From NCBI GenBank assembly GCA_046597185.1, contig JBKJLF010000679.1:1-8331 (forward strand): a stretch of 8,331 bases of DNA. Reading direction: 5' to 3'. The position numbers were made by a program, and so were the translations under genes. The notes under the pieces are model-generated. The model had not been told where the DNA came from. It saw only the letters and a program-made list of their open reading frames with translations, and did not search any database. Below, piece by piece: positions 1 through 5,455 of this stretch. Within the stretch, counting starts at the first letter, position 1. Every line of letters starts with the position of its first letter. Source of the stretch: CAMBDR01 sp046597185 (GTDB lineage: Bacteria > Pseudomonadota > Gammaproteobacteria > Burkholderiales > Burkholderiaceae_D).

Positions 1-1085
1 GCTTTGACTTGGCCAAAAAAGTCTACGCCCATACCGCGCAATATGACGGTGCAATTGCCAATTACCTGTCCAGCCTGGGCGAAGACAAAGCCCACGCTAC
101 CCGCAGCCATTATCCTGATACCTTGAACCTGCATTTCACCCGCGTGCAAACCATGCGCTATGGTGAAAACCCACATCAAAGCGCGGCGTTTTATAAAGAC
201 CTGACCCCGGTGGCGGGCAGTCTGGCGCATTATCAGCAATTGCAAGGTAAAGAACTGTCTTATAACAATATTGCTGATAGCGATGCGGCCTGGGAATGCG
301 TAAAAACCTTTGCTTCTACTGATGGCGATGTGGCCAATGCGGCGGCCTGCGTGATCGTTAAGCACGCCAACCCCTGCGGCGTGGCGGTAGGTGCGGATGC
401 CCTCGAAGCGTATAGCAAGGCTTTGCAGACTGATCCCACATCCGCTTTTGGCGGCATTATTGCGTTTAATGTGGAGCTCGATGGCGCGTCGGCCAAGGCG
501 GTGGCTAAGCAATTTGTGGAAGTGATTTTGGCTCCCGGTTTTAGCGCTGAAGCTTTGGAAATTTTTGCGGCCAAGCAAAATGTGCGCTTGTTGCAAGTGC
601 CGCTGGGCCATGGCGTGAATGGTTACGATGTGAAGCGGGTCGGTGGTGGTTTGCTGGTGCAAGGCCCGGATGCCAAAAACGTGACCCTGCCCGAATTGCG
701 CGTGGTGACCACGCTGCAGCCGACACCACAGCAATTGCTTGACTTGATGTTTGCCTGGAAGGTGGCCAAGTTTGTTAAATCCAATGCCATCGTCTTTTGT
801 GGTAATGGCATGACGCTGGGCGTGGGCGCGGGGCAAATGAGCCGGATTGATTCGGCGCGCATCGCTTCCATCAAGGCGCAAAACGCGGGTTTGAGTCTGG
901 CCAGTTCGGCGGTGGCGTCGGATGCGTTTTTCCCCTTCCGTGATGGTTTGGATGTGGTGCTCGATGCGGGTGCAACTTGCGTGGTGCAACCGGGCGGCTC
1001 GATGCGCGATCAGGAAGTGATCGACGCGGCCAATGAGCGGGGCGCGGTCATGCTGTACACGGCGACGCGCCACTTCCGTCATTAA
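1..1085 (+). CDS. purH: Bifunctional AICAR formyltransferase / IMP cyclohydrolase PurH, 3' part (5' end outside window)
   Basis: PurH carries out the last two steps of IMP synthesis in the cytoplasm: formylation of AICAR with 10-formyl-THF, then ring closure to IMP. The open frame runs in from the left edge (first full codon at base 3, reading FDLAKKVYAHTAQYDGAIANY), so the TTG at base 9 is an internal Leu and not a start. About 360 of the family's usual 520-530 residues are present, covering the end of the cyclohydrolase domain and the whole transformylase domain. Recognisable blocks are MRYGENPHQSAAFY, the catalytic Lys-His in KHANPCGV (Lys codon at 360-362), SAFGGIIAFN, KSNAIVFC, GAGQMSR, ASDAFFPFRDGLD and QPGGSMRDQE, ending in the typical RHFRH. 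The stop is TAA at 1083-1085. ruvC follows 64 bp later on the same strand, with no terminator hairpin seen between them, so co-transcription is plausible. Confidence 0.97.
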   Translation, partial: FDLAKKVYAHTAQYDGAIANYLSSLGEDKAHATRSHYPDTLNLHFTRVQTMRYGENPHQSAAFYKDLTPVAGSLAHYQQLQGKELSYNNIADSDAAWECVKTFASTDGDVANAAACVIVKHANPCGVAVGADALEAYSKALQTDPTSAFGGIIAFNVELDGASAKAVAKQFVEVILAPGFSAEALEIFAAKQNVRLLQVPLGHGVNGYDVKRVGGGLLVQGPDAKNVTLPELRVVTTLQPTPQQLLDLMFAWKVAKFVKSNAIVFCGNGMTLGVGAGQMSRIDSARIASIKAQNAGLSLASSAVASDAFFPFRDGLDVVLDAGATCVVQPGGSMRDQEVIDAANERGAVMLYTATRHFRH

Positions 1086-1149
1086 TCCAGCATTAATTCG
1101 CGGCATCAGATTCATCACAAGCTAAACTGACTTCAATCGATTGGTGCGC

Positions 1150-1686
1150 ATGAGAATTTTAGGCATAGACCCCGGCTTGCGCACCACCGGTTTTGGCGTG
1201 ATTGAAAAGCATGGCAACAAGCTCAGCTATATCGCGTCCGGCACCATTAAAACCGAAGCGAGCGAAGCGCTGCCGCAACGCCTGAAAACCATTTGGCAAG
1301 GGGTGGCGCAAATCGTGGCCAGCTATCAACCCAAGGTGGCGGCGGTGGAAATCGTTTTTGTGAATGTGAATCCGCAATCGACGTTGTTGCTGGGCCAAGC
1401 CCGGGGTGCCGCCATTTGCGGTTTGGTGGCGGCGGATTTAATGGTGGCGGAATACACGGCGCTGCAAGTGAAGCAAGCGGTGGTGGGGCATGGTAAGGCG
1501 CAGAAAGAGCAAGTGCAGCACATGGTGCAGCGGCTATTGCAATTACCCGGTTTACCCGGCACCGATGCCGCCGACGCGCTGGGGGTGGCGATTTGTCATG
1601 CCAACAGCGTGGACGGGGTGGCGTTGATGGGTGGCACCGGGCAGGGCTTCAAGATGCAGCGCGGGCGGCTGGTGGCGGCGAAGTAG
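1150..1686 (+). CDS. ruvC: Holliday junction resolvase RuvC (crossover junction endodeoxyribonuclease)
   Basis: RuvC is a dimeric Mg-dependent nuclease that cuts four-way junctions, working with the RuvAB motor. The ATG at 1150 gives MRILGIDPGLRTTGFG and a 178-residue protein of normal family length. TTG at 1141 and GTG at 1144 would add only three residues and are less likely. All four expected acidic catalytic residues are present: Asp7 (GIDPG), Glu67 (VEIVFVNVNPQST), Asp139 and Asp142 (GTDAADALGVAICH). The block LLLGQARGAA is also standard. No strong Shine-Dalgarno is visible before the start, so expression may depend partly on readthrough from purH. In the usual arrangement ruvA would follow. 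Here the next genes are on the other strand and ruvA begins about 2.1 kb away. The ruvC stop lies only 22 bp from the stop of the convergent mntA-like gene. Confidence 0.98.
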   Translation: MRILGIDPGLRTTGFGVIEKHGNKLSYIASGTIKTEASEALPQRLKTIWQGVAQIVASYQPKVAAVEIVFVNVNPQSTLLLGQARGAAICGLVAADLMVAEYTALQVKQAVVGHGKAQKEQVQHMVQRLLQLPGLPGTDAADALGVAICHANSVDGVALMGGTGQGFKMQRGRLVAAK

Positions 1687-1708
1687 GTGCTGCCAAGGGG
1701 GGCGGCGA

Positions 1709-2050
1709 TCATCCGCGTTGATAAAATGCCAGTCCCACGCGTTGAATATGGTCAATCAGGTCGGGGTTGTCGATTTGATCAAACAGTGAAATATCGATTT
1801 TATAGGGTAAGAGTAAATCGTCCAGTTCATTTTCTAATGTCAGTAATTGAGCCAGCGTCATGGTATGGCTTAAAATCACCAAGTCGATATCCGATCCACG
1901 CTTATAGTTTCCTTTGGCGCGTGAACCATAGAGCATTACGCCATCAATTTGCGGATAGTGGGCAAAGACGGCATTTATTTTGGCCTGAGTGCCCGCTGTC
2001 AGGCCAAATTCTTGCGGGCCAAATTCGTGTGATAGGGCTTCAGCTAGCAT
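1709..2050 (-). CDS. MntA-like minimal nucleotidyltransferase, probable antitoxin of a HEPN/MNT module
   Basis: This 113-residue protein is a single minimal nucleotidyltransferase domain. It has the diagnostic GSX10DXD motif: Gly42-Ser43, ten residues, then Asp54-Ile55-Asp56 (YGSRAKGNYKRGSDIDLVI), plus a likely third metal ligand Asp86 in YKIDISLF. In characterised MntA/HepT pairs, enzymes of this type block the partner HEPN RNase by adding AMP to a tyrosine of its active-site motif. That activity is inferred here, not seen. The ATG at 2050 lies inside the end of the upstream hepT-like gene, giving an 11 bp overlap (2040-2050), which is strong evidence of translational coupling. A modest GGG-containing Shine-Dalgarno precedes it. 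GC is low: 23 of 60 bases at 1801-1860, against 37 of 60 in a ruvC sample. It could instead be an HI0073-type orphan nucleotidyltransferase with another substrate. Confidence 0.87.
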   Translation of the reverse strand: MLAEALSHEFGPQEFGLTAGTQAKINAVFAHYPQIDGVMLYGSRAKGNYKRGSDIDLVILSHTMTLAQLLTLENELDDLLLPYKIDISLFDQIDNPDLIDHIQRVGLAFYQRG

Positions 2051-2450
2051 TGGCTAACCCTTGCATGTGGCGTTCAAATTGTTGAAACAGGGGAAAATAG
2101 ACTTCAATCACTTGTTTGCCAATCTCATCGGCAGTTTCTTGATTGTACGTGTGGGAGGACATATTTCGGCTCTTGATCATATCCATCCATTTATCGCCAT
2201 CCGTAATCAAATTCCGTTGAAATGCCTCACGCATTGCATCGCGCGAACCCGTAATCGAGGTATTGCCTTGGTATTCAAAATAGTCTTTCATCACATTCCA
2301 CGCCAGTTCGTGCGTGAACTCGAATGCTTTGATTAGGCCGATTTGCTCCAATTCGTTCAATTCTTCTTCGTTGATGAATTTTGCCAGTTGTGATAGAGCA
2401 CGTTTAAAATTGGAGAAGCGTTGCTTCCAGCGAATATCGGGTGCTGCCAT
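2040..2450 (-). CDS. HepT-like HEPN protein of the HI0074 family, probable RNase toxin
   Basis: This 136-residue, mostly helical protein resembles the HI0074 'nucleotidyltransferase substrate-binding' family, part of the HEPN superfamily. The key motif RX4HXY is intact as Arg95-NMSS-His100-Thr-Tyr102. In HepT toxins these residues form the RNase site at the dimer interface, and the tyrosine is AMPylated by MntA. The segment AFEFTHELAWNVMKDYFEYQG (about 42-62) is typical of the family. The ATG at 2450 has a good Shine-Dalgarno, AAGGAG at 2463-2458, seven bases upstream. It follows the ltaE stop by 30 bp and overlaps the mntA-like start, so the three genes could share a message. GC is 22 to 29 of 60 in three sampled lines, below the flanks, suggesting acquisition. 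Toxin activity is inferred from the motif and the pairing. Confidence 0.87.
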   Translation of the reverse strand: MAAPDIRWKQRFSNFKRALSQLAKFINEEELNELEQIGLIKAFEFTHELAWNVMKDYFEYQGNTSITGSRDAMREAFQRNLITDGDKWMDMIKSRNMSSHTYNQETADEIGKQVIEVYFPLFQQFERHMQGLANAS

Positions 2451-2480
2451 GATTATGCTCCTTGGGCTAATTTTGTCCGA

Positions 2481-3590
2481 TTATGCCAGAAAATACGCCC
2501 GCATCGCCGCAATCGTGCGCTCTATCCCGGCCTGATCCACATCCATATGCGTGACCATGCGCAAGCGGTACAGCCCGGTGGCCAATATTCCGTGGGCTTT
2601 TAAATGCGCCAGCAAGCCTGCACTGCGTTCAGGTGCCACATCGATAAAAAGGATATTGGTTTGCACGGGTTCAATCGTTAAACCGGGTAAGCCGGCCAGC
2701 CCTGCCGCCAATTGCGCCGCCAAAGCATGGTCTTGCGCCAGACGGCTTACGTGATGATCCAGCGCGTAATGCGCGGCTGCCGCTAACAGGCCCGCCTGGC
2801 GCATGCCGCCGCCCAACATCTTACGTATCCGGTGCGCGCGCTGGATGAACTCTGCCGAACCACACAACACCGACCCCACGGGCGCGCCCAGGCCTTTGGA
2901 AAAACAGACCGAGACACTATCGAAATGGCGCGTGATGGCGCGCGCCGCCTGATACGGGTCGCCGCCAGTCCCGACATCGGCGACCGCCGCGGTAGCGACC
3001 GCCGCGGTGGCGACCGCAGCATTAAATAGTCGTGCCCCATCCAAGTGGCGCAACAAGCCGTGTTTTTGCGCCAGTGCCGACGCTTCGGCAATATAGTCTG
3101 ACGGCAACACCTTGCCACCCATGGTGTTTTCCAGGCACAGCAATTTGCTGATGGCGTAGTGCGCATCGGCAGGTTTGATGGCGGCGGCAATATCGGCCAA
3201 CAAAATACTGCCATCGGCCTGATTATTCAGCGGTTGCGGTTGAATGGAACCCAGCACCGCCGCACCACCGCCCTCGTAGCGATAGGTGTGCGCCATTTGG
3301 CCGACAATATATTCATCACCACGCTGGCAATGCGCCATTAAACCGCATAAATTGCTCTGGGTGCCGGTGGGCAGAAATAAGGCCGCTTCAAAACCCAAAC
3401 GATCAGCCACGGCGGCTTGCAAGGCATTGACGCTGGGGTCATCGCCAAAAACATCATCACCCAATTCAGCCTGCATCATGGCCGCGCGCATGGCGGGGGT
3501 GGGTTGGGTTACGGTATCACTACGAAGGTCAACGATTTGCATGGGCGTATTGGGCGTATTGGGCGTGGGTGTATTGGGTGTATTGGGCAT
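2481..3590 (-). CDS. ltaE: Low-specificity L-threonine aldolase (PLP enzyme)
   Basis: This enzyme cleaves L-threonine or allo-threonine to glycine and acetaldehyde, using pyridoxal phosphate. Fold-type I aldolase blocks are clear (numbering from the ATG at 3590): DLRSDTVTQPTPAM (21-34), GDDVFGDDPSVNALQ (44-58), LPTGTQSN (73-80), GQMAHTYRYEGGGAAVLGS (97-115, with PLP-stacking His101), HLDGARLFN (182-190, with Asp184 and Arg187), and the PLP lysine Lys232 in CFSKGLGAPVGS. GGGMRQAG and a C-terminal VTHMD follow. Two starts are possible. ATG at 3590 adds a PNT-repeat leader of 16 residues; ATG at 3542 gives MQIVDLRSD and 353 residues, which matches the family better. Neither has a good Shine-Dalgarno. 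A 15 bp repeat adds a TAAVA-rich insert at about 191-205, which makes the spacing from Asp184 to Lys232 about 17 residues longer than I recall for E. coli LtaE. GC matches the flanking genes rather than the AT-rich toxin pair. Confidence 0.93.
   Translation of the reverse strand: MPNTPNTPTPNTPNTPMQIVDLRSDTVTQPTPAMRAAMMQAELGDDVFGDDPSVNALQAAVADRLGFEAALFLPTGTQSNLCGLMAHCQRGDEYIVGQMAHTYRYEGGGAAVLGSIQPQPLNNQADGSILLADIAAAIKPADAHYAISKLLCLENTMGGKVLPSDYIAEASALAQKHGLLRHLDGARLFNAAVATAAVATAAVADVGTGGDPYQAARAITRHFDSVSVCFSKGLGAPVGSVLCGSAEFIQRAHRIRKMLGGGMRQAGLLAAAAHYALDHHVSRLAQDHALAAQLAAGLAGLPGLTIEPVQTNILFIDVAPERSAGLLAHLKAHGILATGLYRLRMVTHMDVDQAGIERTIAAMRAYFLA
2980..3024. repeat. 15 bp tandem repeat, three copies, inside ltaE
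   Basis: Units are gcgaccgccgcggta (2980-2994), gcgaccgccgcggtg (2995-3009) and a diverged gcgaccgcagcatta (3010-3024). The first two differ by one base. On the ltaE strand they encode in-frame AVATA/TAAVA repeats between the HLDGARLFN block and the PLP lysine. The period is a multiple of three, so gain or loss of units keeps the frame. Confidence 0.9.
3547..3588. repeat. 9 bp tandem repeat at the 5' end of ltaE
   Basis: Units gtattgggc (3547-3555, 3556-3564), a shortened gtgggt (3565-3570), gtattgggt (3571-3579) and gtattgggc (3580-3588). Read on the minus strand they encode Pro-Asn-Thr triplets. The array lies exactly between the two candidate ltaE start codons (ATG at 3590 and ATG at 3542), so it is either an N-terminal leader or part of the untranslated leader. 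Confidence 0.92.
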
Positions 3591-3646
3591 ATTGCAAATA
3601 AGGCTGGAGAAAAACCTTCCTGCAGGATGATGCTGTCATGTCGCGT

Positions 3647-3652
3647 ATTATA
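3647..3652 (-). promoter_or_regulatory. Candidate -10 element for leftward transcription of ltaE
   Basis: The minus strand reads TATAAT, an exact sigma-70 -10 consensus, 57 bp upstream of the ATG at 3590. No good -35 sits 16-18 bp further upstream (the hexamers there read close to ACGCAA), so this is tentative. If used, transcription would start near 3640, and the leader would carry a GGAAGG at 3620-3615, too far from either ltaE start to be a normal ribosome site. Confidence 0.35.
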
Positions 3653-3753
3653 GTGGGTTTTGCCAGGCTTTGCGTCGCACACAGGTGCTATCGCTTGACG
3701 TGAGAACGCTTTGGCAGATGAACATGGTATCCTTGTGCCTTTTCGATCTCGAC

Positions 3754-3757
3754 GAGG
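3754..3757 (+). promoter_or_regulatory. Ribosome binding site that fixes the ruvA start
   Basis: GAGG is followed by five bases and then ATG at 3763. This supports the internal ATG over the longer open frame beginning at 3670, and it agrees with the universal RuvA N-terminus MIGRL. Confidence 0.75.
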
Positions 3758-3762
3758 TTTTC

Positions 3763-4350
3763 ATGATAGGCCGCTTATCCGGTATCTTACTGGAAAAAAA
3801 TCCCCCACAATTGCTGATTGATTGCCAAGGCGTGGGTTATGAAGTCGATGTCTCAATGAGCACATTTTATAATTTGCCGGCTTTGGGCGAGCGCGTCACG
3901 CTGTTCACCCACATGACGGTGCGCGAAGATGCGCATTTGCTGTATGGTTTTGGCCAATTGGAAGAGCGCAAAGTGTTTCGCCAACTGATTAAAATTACCG
4001 GAGTCGGGGCGCGTACCGCGCTGGCGATTTTGTCGGGCATGGCGGTGGCCGATCTGGCGCAAGCCATCACACTACAAGAAACCGGGCGTTTGATTAAAAT
4101 TCCCGGTATCGGTAAAAAAACCGCAGAGCGCTTGCTGCTGGAATTAAAAGGCAAACTCGGTGCAGAATTGGGCACGGTGGGGGCGGGCGGCATGGTGTTG
4201 GCACCGGATGCCAATTCCGATATCCTCAACGCCTTGTTGGCGCTGGGCTATTCGGATAAAGAAGCGGTATTGGCCATGAAAGGCTTGCCCGCCGGTTGCG
4301 GCGTGTCGGACGGGATCAAACAGGCGCTCAAAGCGCTCTCGAAGGGCTGA
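3763..4350 (+). CDS. ruvA: Holliday junction branch migration complex subunit RuvA
   Basis: RuvA tetramers bind and flatten four-way junctions and load the RuvB motors. The ATG at 3763 yields 195 residues starting MIGRLSG, a normal length. Domain I (OB fold) is about 1-63 and carries the acidic pin Glu55-Asp56 (TVREDAHLLYGF). Domain II has two helix-hairpin-helix motifs, ITGVGARTALAIL (78-90) and IPGIGKKTAERLL (113-125). After a flexible Gly/Ala linker, domain III (about 150-195, NALLALGYSDKEA) is the RuvB-binding module. An upstream in-frame extension of 31 residues from 3670 is rejected on homology and ribosome-site grounds. ruvB starts two bases after the stop, so the pair is one operon. 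The unusual point is the absence of ruvC directly upstream: the divergent ltaE gene is there instead, so ruvAB needs its own promoter. Confidence 0.98.
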   Translation: MIGRLSGILLEKNPPQLLIDCQGVGYEVDVSMSTFYNLPALGERVTLFTHMTVREDAHLLYGFGQLEERKVFRQLIKITGVGARTALAILSGMAVADLAQAITLQETGRLIKIPGIGKKTAERLLLELKGKLGAELGTVGAGGMVLAPDANSDILNALLALGYSDKEAVLAMKGLPAGCGVSDGIKQALKALSKG

Positions 4351-4352
4351 GC

Positions 4353-5408
4353 ATGAGTATCCAAACAGATCAATTTTCGGAAGCACGCATCATCGATGCT
4401 GCCCCCGCCTCGCCCAATGAAGAGGCGCTGGAGCGGGCCCTGCGCCCCAAGCAACTGGATGATTATGTGGGCCAGGTAAAAATTCGCGATCAGCTTGAAA
4501 TTTTCATTACCGCGGCGCGCCAGCGTAAGGAAGCGCTCGACCACACCTTGCTGTTTGGCCCACCTGGCTTGGGCAAAACCACGCTGGCCCACATTATTGC
4601 ACGGGAAATGGGCGTCAACTTGCGCCAAACTTCTGGCCCGGTGCTGGAGCGTCCCGGCGATTTGGCCGCCATGCTGACCAATTTGGAAGCCAACGATGTG
4701 CTGTTCATCGATGAAATCCATCGCCTCTCGCCGGTGGTGGAAGAAATCCTGTATCCGGCCCTGGAAGACTATCAAATCGATATCATGATCGGCGAAGGGC
4801 CGTCGGCGCGTTCGGTTAAGCTCGATTTACAACCGTTTACCCTGGTCGGTGCCACCACCCGGGCCGGCATGCTCACCAATCCGTTGCGTGACCGTTTTGG
4901 CATCGTGGCGCGGCTGGAATTTTATACCGTGGAAGAACTTACCCGCATCGTTACACGCAGTGCCGCGTTGTTGCATGCGCCGATTGTGGAGGAGGGCGCG
5001 CGTGAGATTGCGCGCCGCGCGCGCGGCACGCCGCGTATCGCCAACCGCTTGCTGCGCCGGGTGCGCGATTTTGCTGAAGTCAAAAGCAATGGCGAAATTA
5101 CCAAAAAAGTGGCCGATGCTGCGCTCAGTATGCTGGATGTGGATGTGCTCGGGTTTGATGTGATGGACCGTAAATTGCTTGAAGCCATATTACATAAATT
5201 TGGCGGCGGCCCGGTTGGCGTGGGTAATTTGGCAGCGGCTATCGGGGAGGAAGCCGATACCATTGAAGATGTGTTGGAACCGTTTTTAATTCAGCAAGGC
5301 TTTTTACAGCGCACCCCGCGTGGCCGCATTGCTACCGCAGCCACGTATGCGCATTTTGGCTTGATCATGCCAAAAACCAGCGCAAACCGGGAATTGTGGG
5401 AATCGTAA
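4353..5408 (+). CDS. ruvB: Holliday junction branch migration ATPase RuvB
   Basis: RuvB is the hexameric AAA+ motor that pulls DNA through the RuvA-junction complex. The ATG at 4353 gives a 351-residue protein (MSIQTDQFSEARII). GAAGGG at 4341-4346, overlapping the end of ruvA, is its ribosome site six bases upstream. Motifs in order: Walker A GPPGLGKTT (69-77), Walker B FIDEIH (118-123, with Asp120-Glu121), sensor 1/arginine finger region LVGATTRAG (164-172, Arg170), sensor 2 region GTPRIANRLLRR (225-236), and the C-terminal winged helix ending in FLQRTPRGRIAT. All key residues are present and the length is normal. The TAA stop at 5406-5408 shares its last base with the first unit of a 12 bp repeat array, which fills the space to the convergent DUF2147 gene. 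Confidence 0.98.
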   Translation: MSIQTDQFSEARIIDAAPASPNEEALERALRPKQLDDYVGQVKIRDQLEIFITAARQRKEALDHTLLFGPPGLGKTTLAHIIAREMGVNLRQTSGPVLERPGDLAAMLTNLEANDVLFIDEIHRLSPVVEEILYPALEDYQIDIMIGEGPSARSVKLDLQPFTLVGATTRAGMLTNPLRDRFGIVARLEFYTVEELTRIVTRSAALLHAPIVEEGAREIARRARGTPRIANRLLRRVRDFAEVKSNGEITKKVADAALSMLDVDVLGFDVMDRKLLEAILHKFGGGPVGVGNLAAAIGEEADTIEDVLEPFLIQQGFLQRTPRGRIATAATYAHFGLIMPKTSANRELWES

Positions 5409-5455
5409 TGTTGCTGATTATGTTGCTAATTATGTTGCTAATTATGTTGCTTATT
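5408..5455. repeat. 12 bp tandem repeat, four copies, filling the ruvB / DUF2147 convergent junction
   Basis: Units are atgttgctgatt (5408-5419), atgttgctaatt (5420-5431 and 5432-5443, identical) and atgttgcttatt (5444-5455). The array covers the last base of the ruvB stop (5406-5408) and the whole stop of the DUF2147 gene (TAA read on the minus strand, 5453-5451). Each aattatgttgctaatt span can form a weak 5 bp AT stem, but there is no GC-rich hairpin with a T-run. It therefore replaces, rather than forms, a normal bidirectional terminator. Confidence 0.93.

Larger units (their letters stand above)
3591..3762. other. Divergent intergenic region between ltaE and ruvA
   Basis: This 172 bp region is the longest non-coding stretch in the window and must hold the start signals for ltaE (leftward) and, since ruvC is cut off from ruvA, probably for ruvAB (rightward). 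Leftward it contains a perfect TATAAT. Rightward there is a TTGACG at 3695-3700 with no good -10 at normal spacing, and a weak extended -10 (TG-n-TATCCT, 3725-3733) without a recognisable -35. No clear operator palindrome is seen. The ruvA frame stays open back to 3670, but that extension has no family similarity. Confidence 0.6.

Noticed and set aside
9..11. TTG as a start codon for purH
   Set aside because: The frame is open to the window edge and the residues before it (Phe-Asp) match PurH; the gene is simply cut by the window.
1680..1708. G-rich stretch between ruvC and mntA as a bidirectional terminator
   Set aside because: Only a four-base stem can be drawn and there is no T-run on either strand.
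1687..2085. 132-codon open frame on the + strand after ruvC
   Set aside because: It overlaps the mntA-like gene on the other strand, which has a full catalytic motif; the + translation has no family features.
2783..3214. 143-codon frame on the - strand inside ltaE
   Set aside because: Out-of-frame shadow of ltaE, rich in Arg/Ala/Trp as expected from shifted GC-rich codons.
3695..3733. Possible ruvAB promoter: TTGACG at 3695-3700 and TGgTATCCT at 3725-3733
   Set aside because: The two elements are 27 bp apart, too far to work together, and neither has a good partner at 16-18 bp. A promoter is expected somewhere here, but I cannot place it.
3670..3762. N-terminal extension of ruvA from an upstream in-frame start
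   Set aside because: RuvA proteins begin MIGRL, and the ATG at 3763 has a GAGG site at good spacing.
4990..5036. Alternating GC/CG run resembling a palindromic element
   Set aside because: It lies within ruvB and is explained by Arg/Ala codons of the conserved EIARRARGTPRIANRLLRR region.
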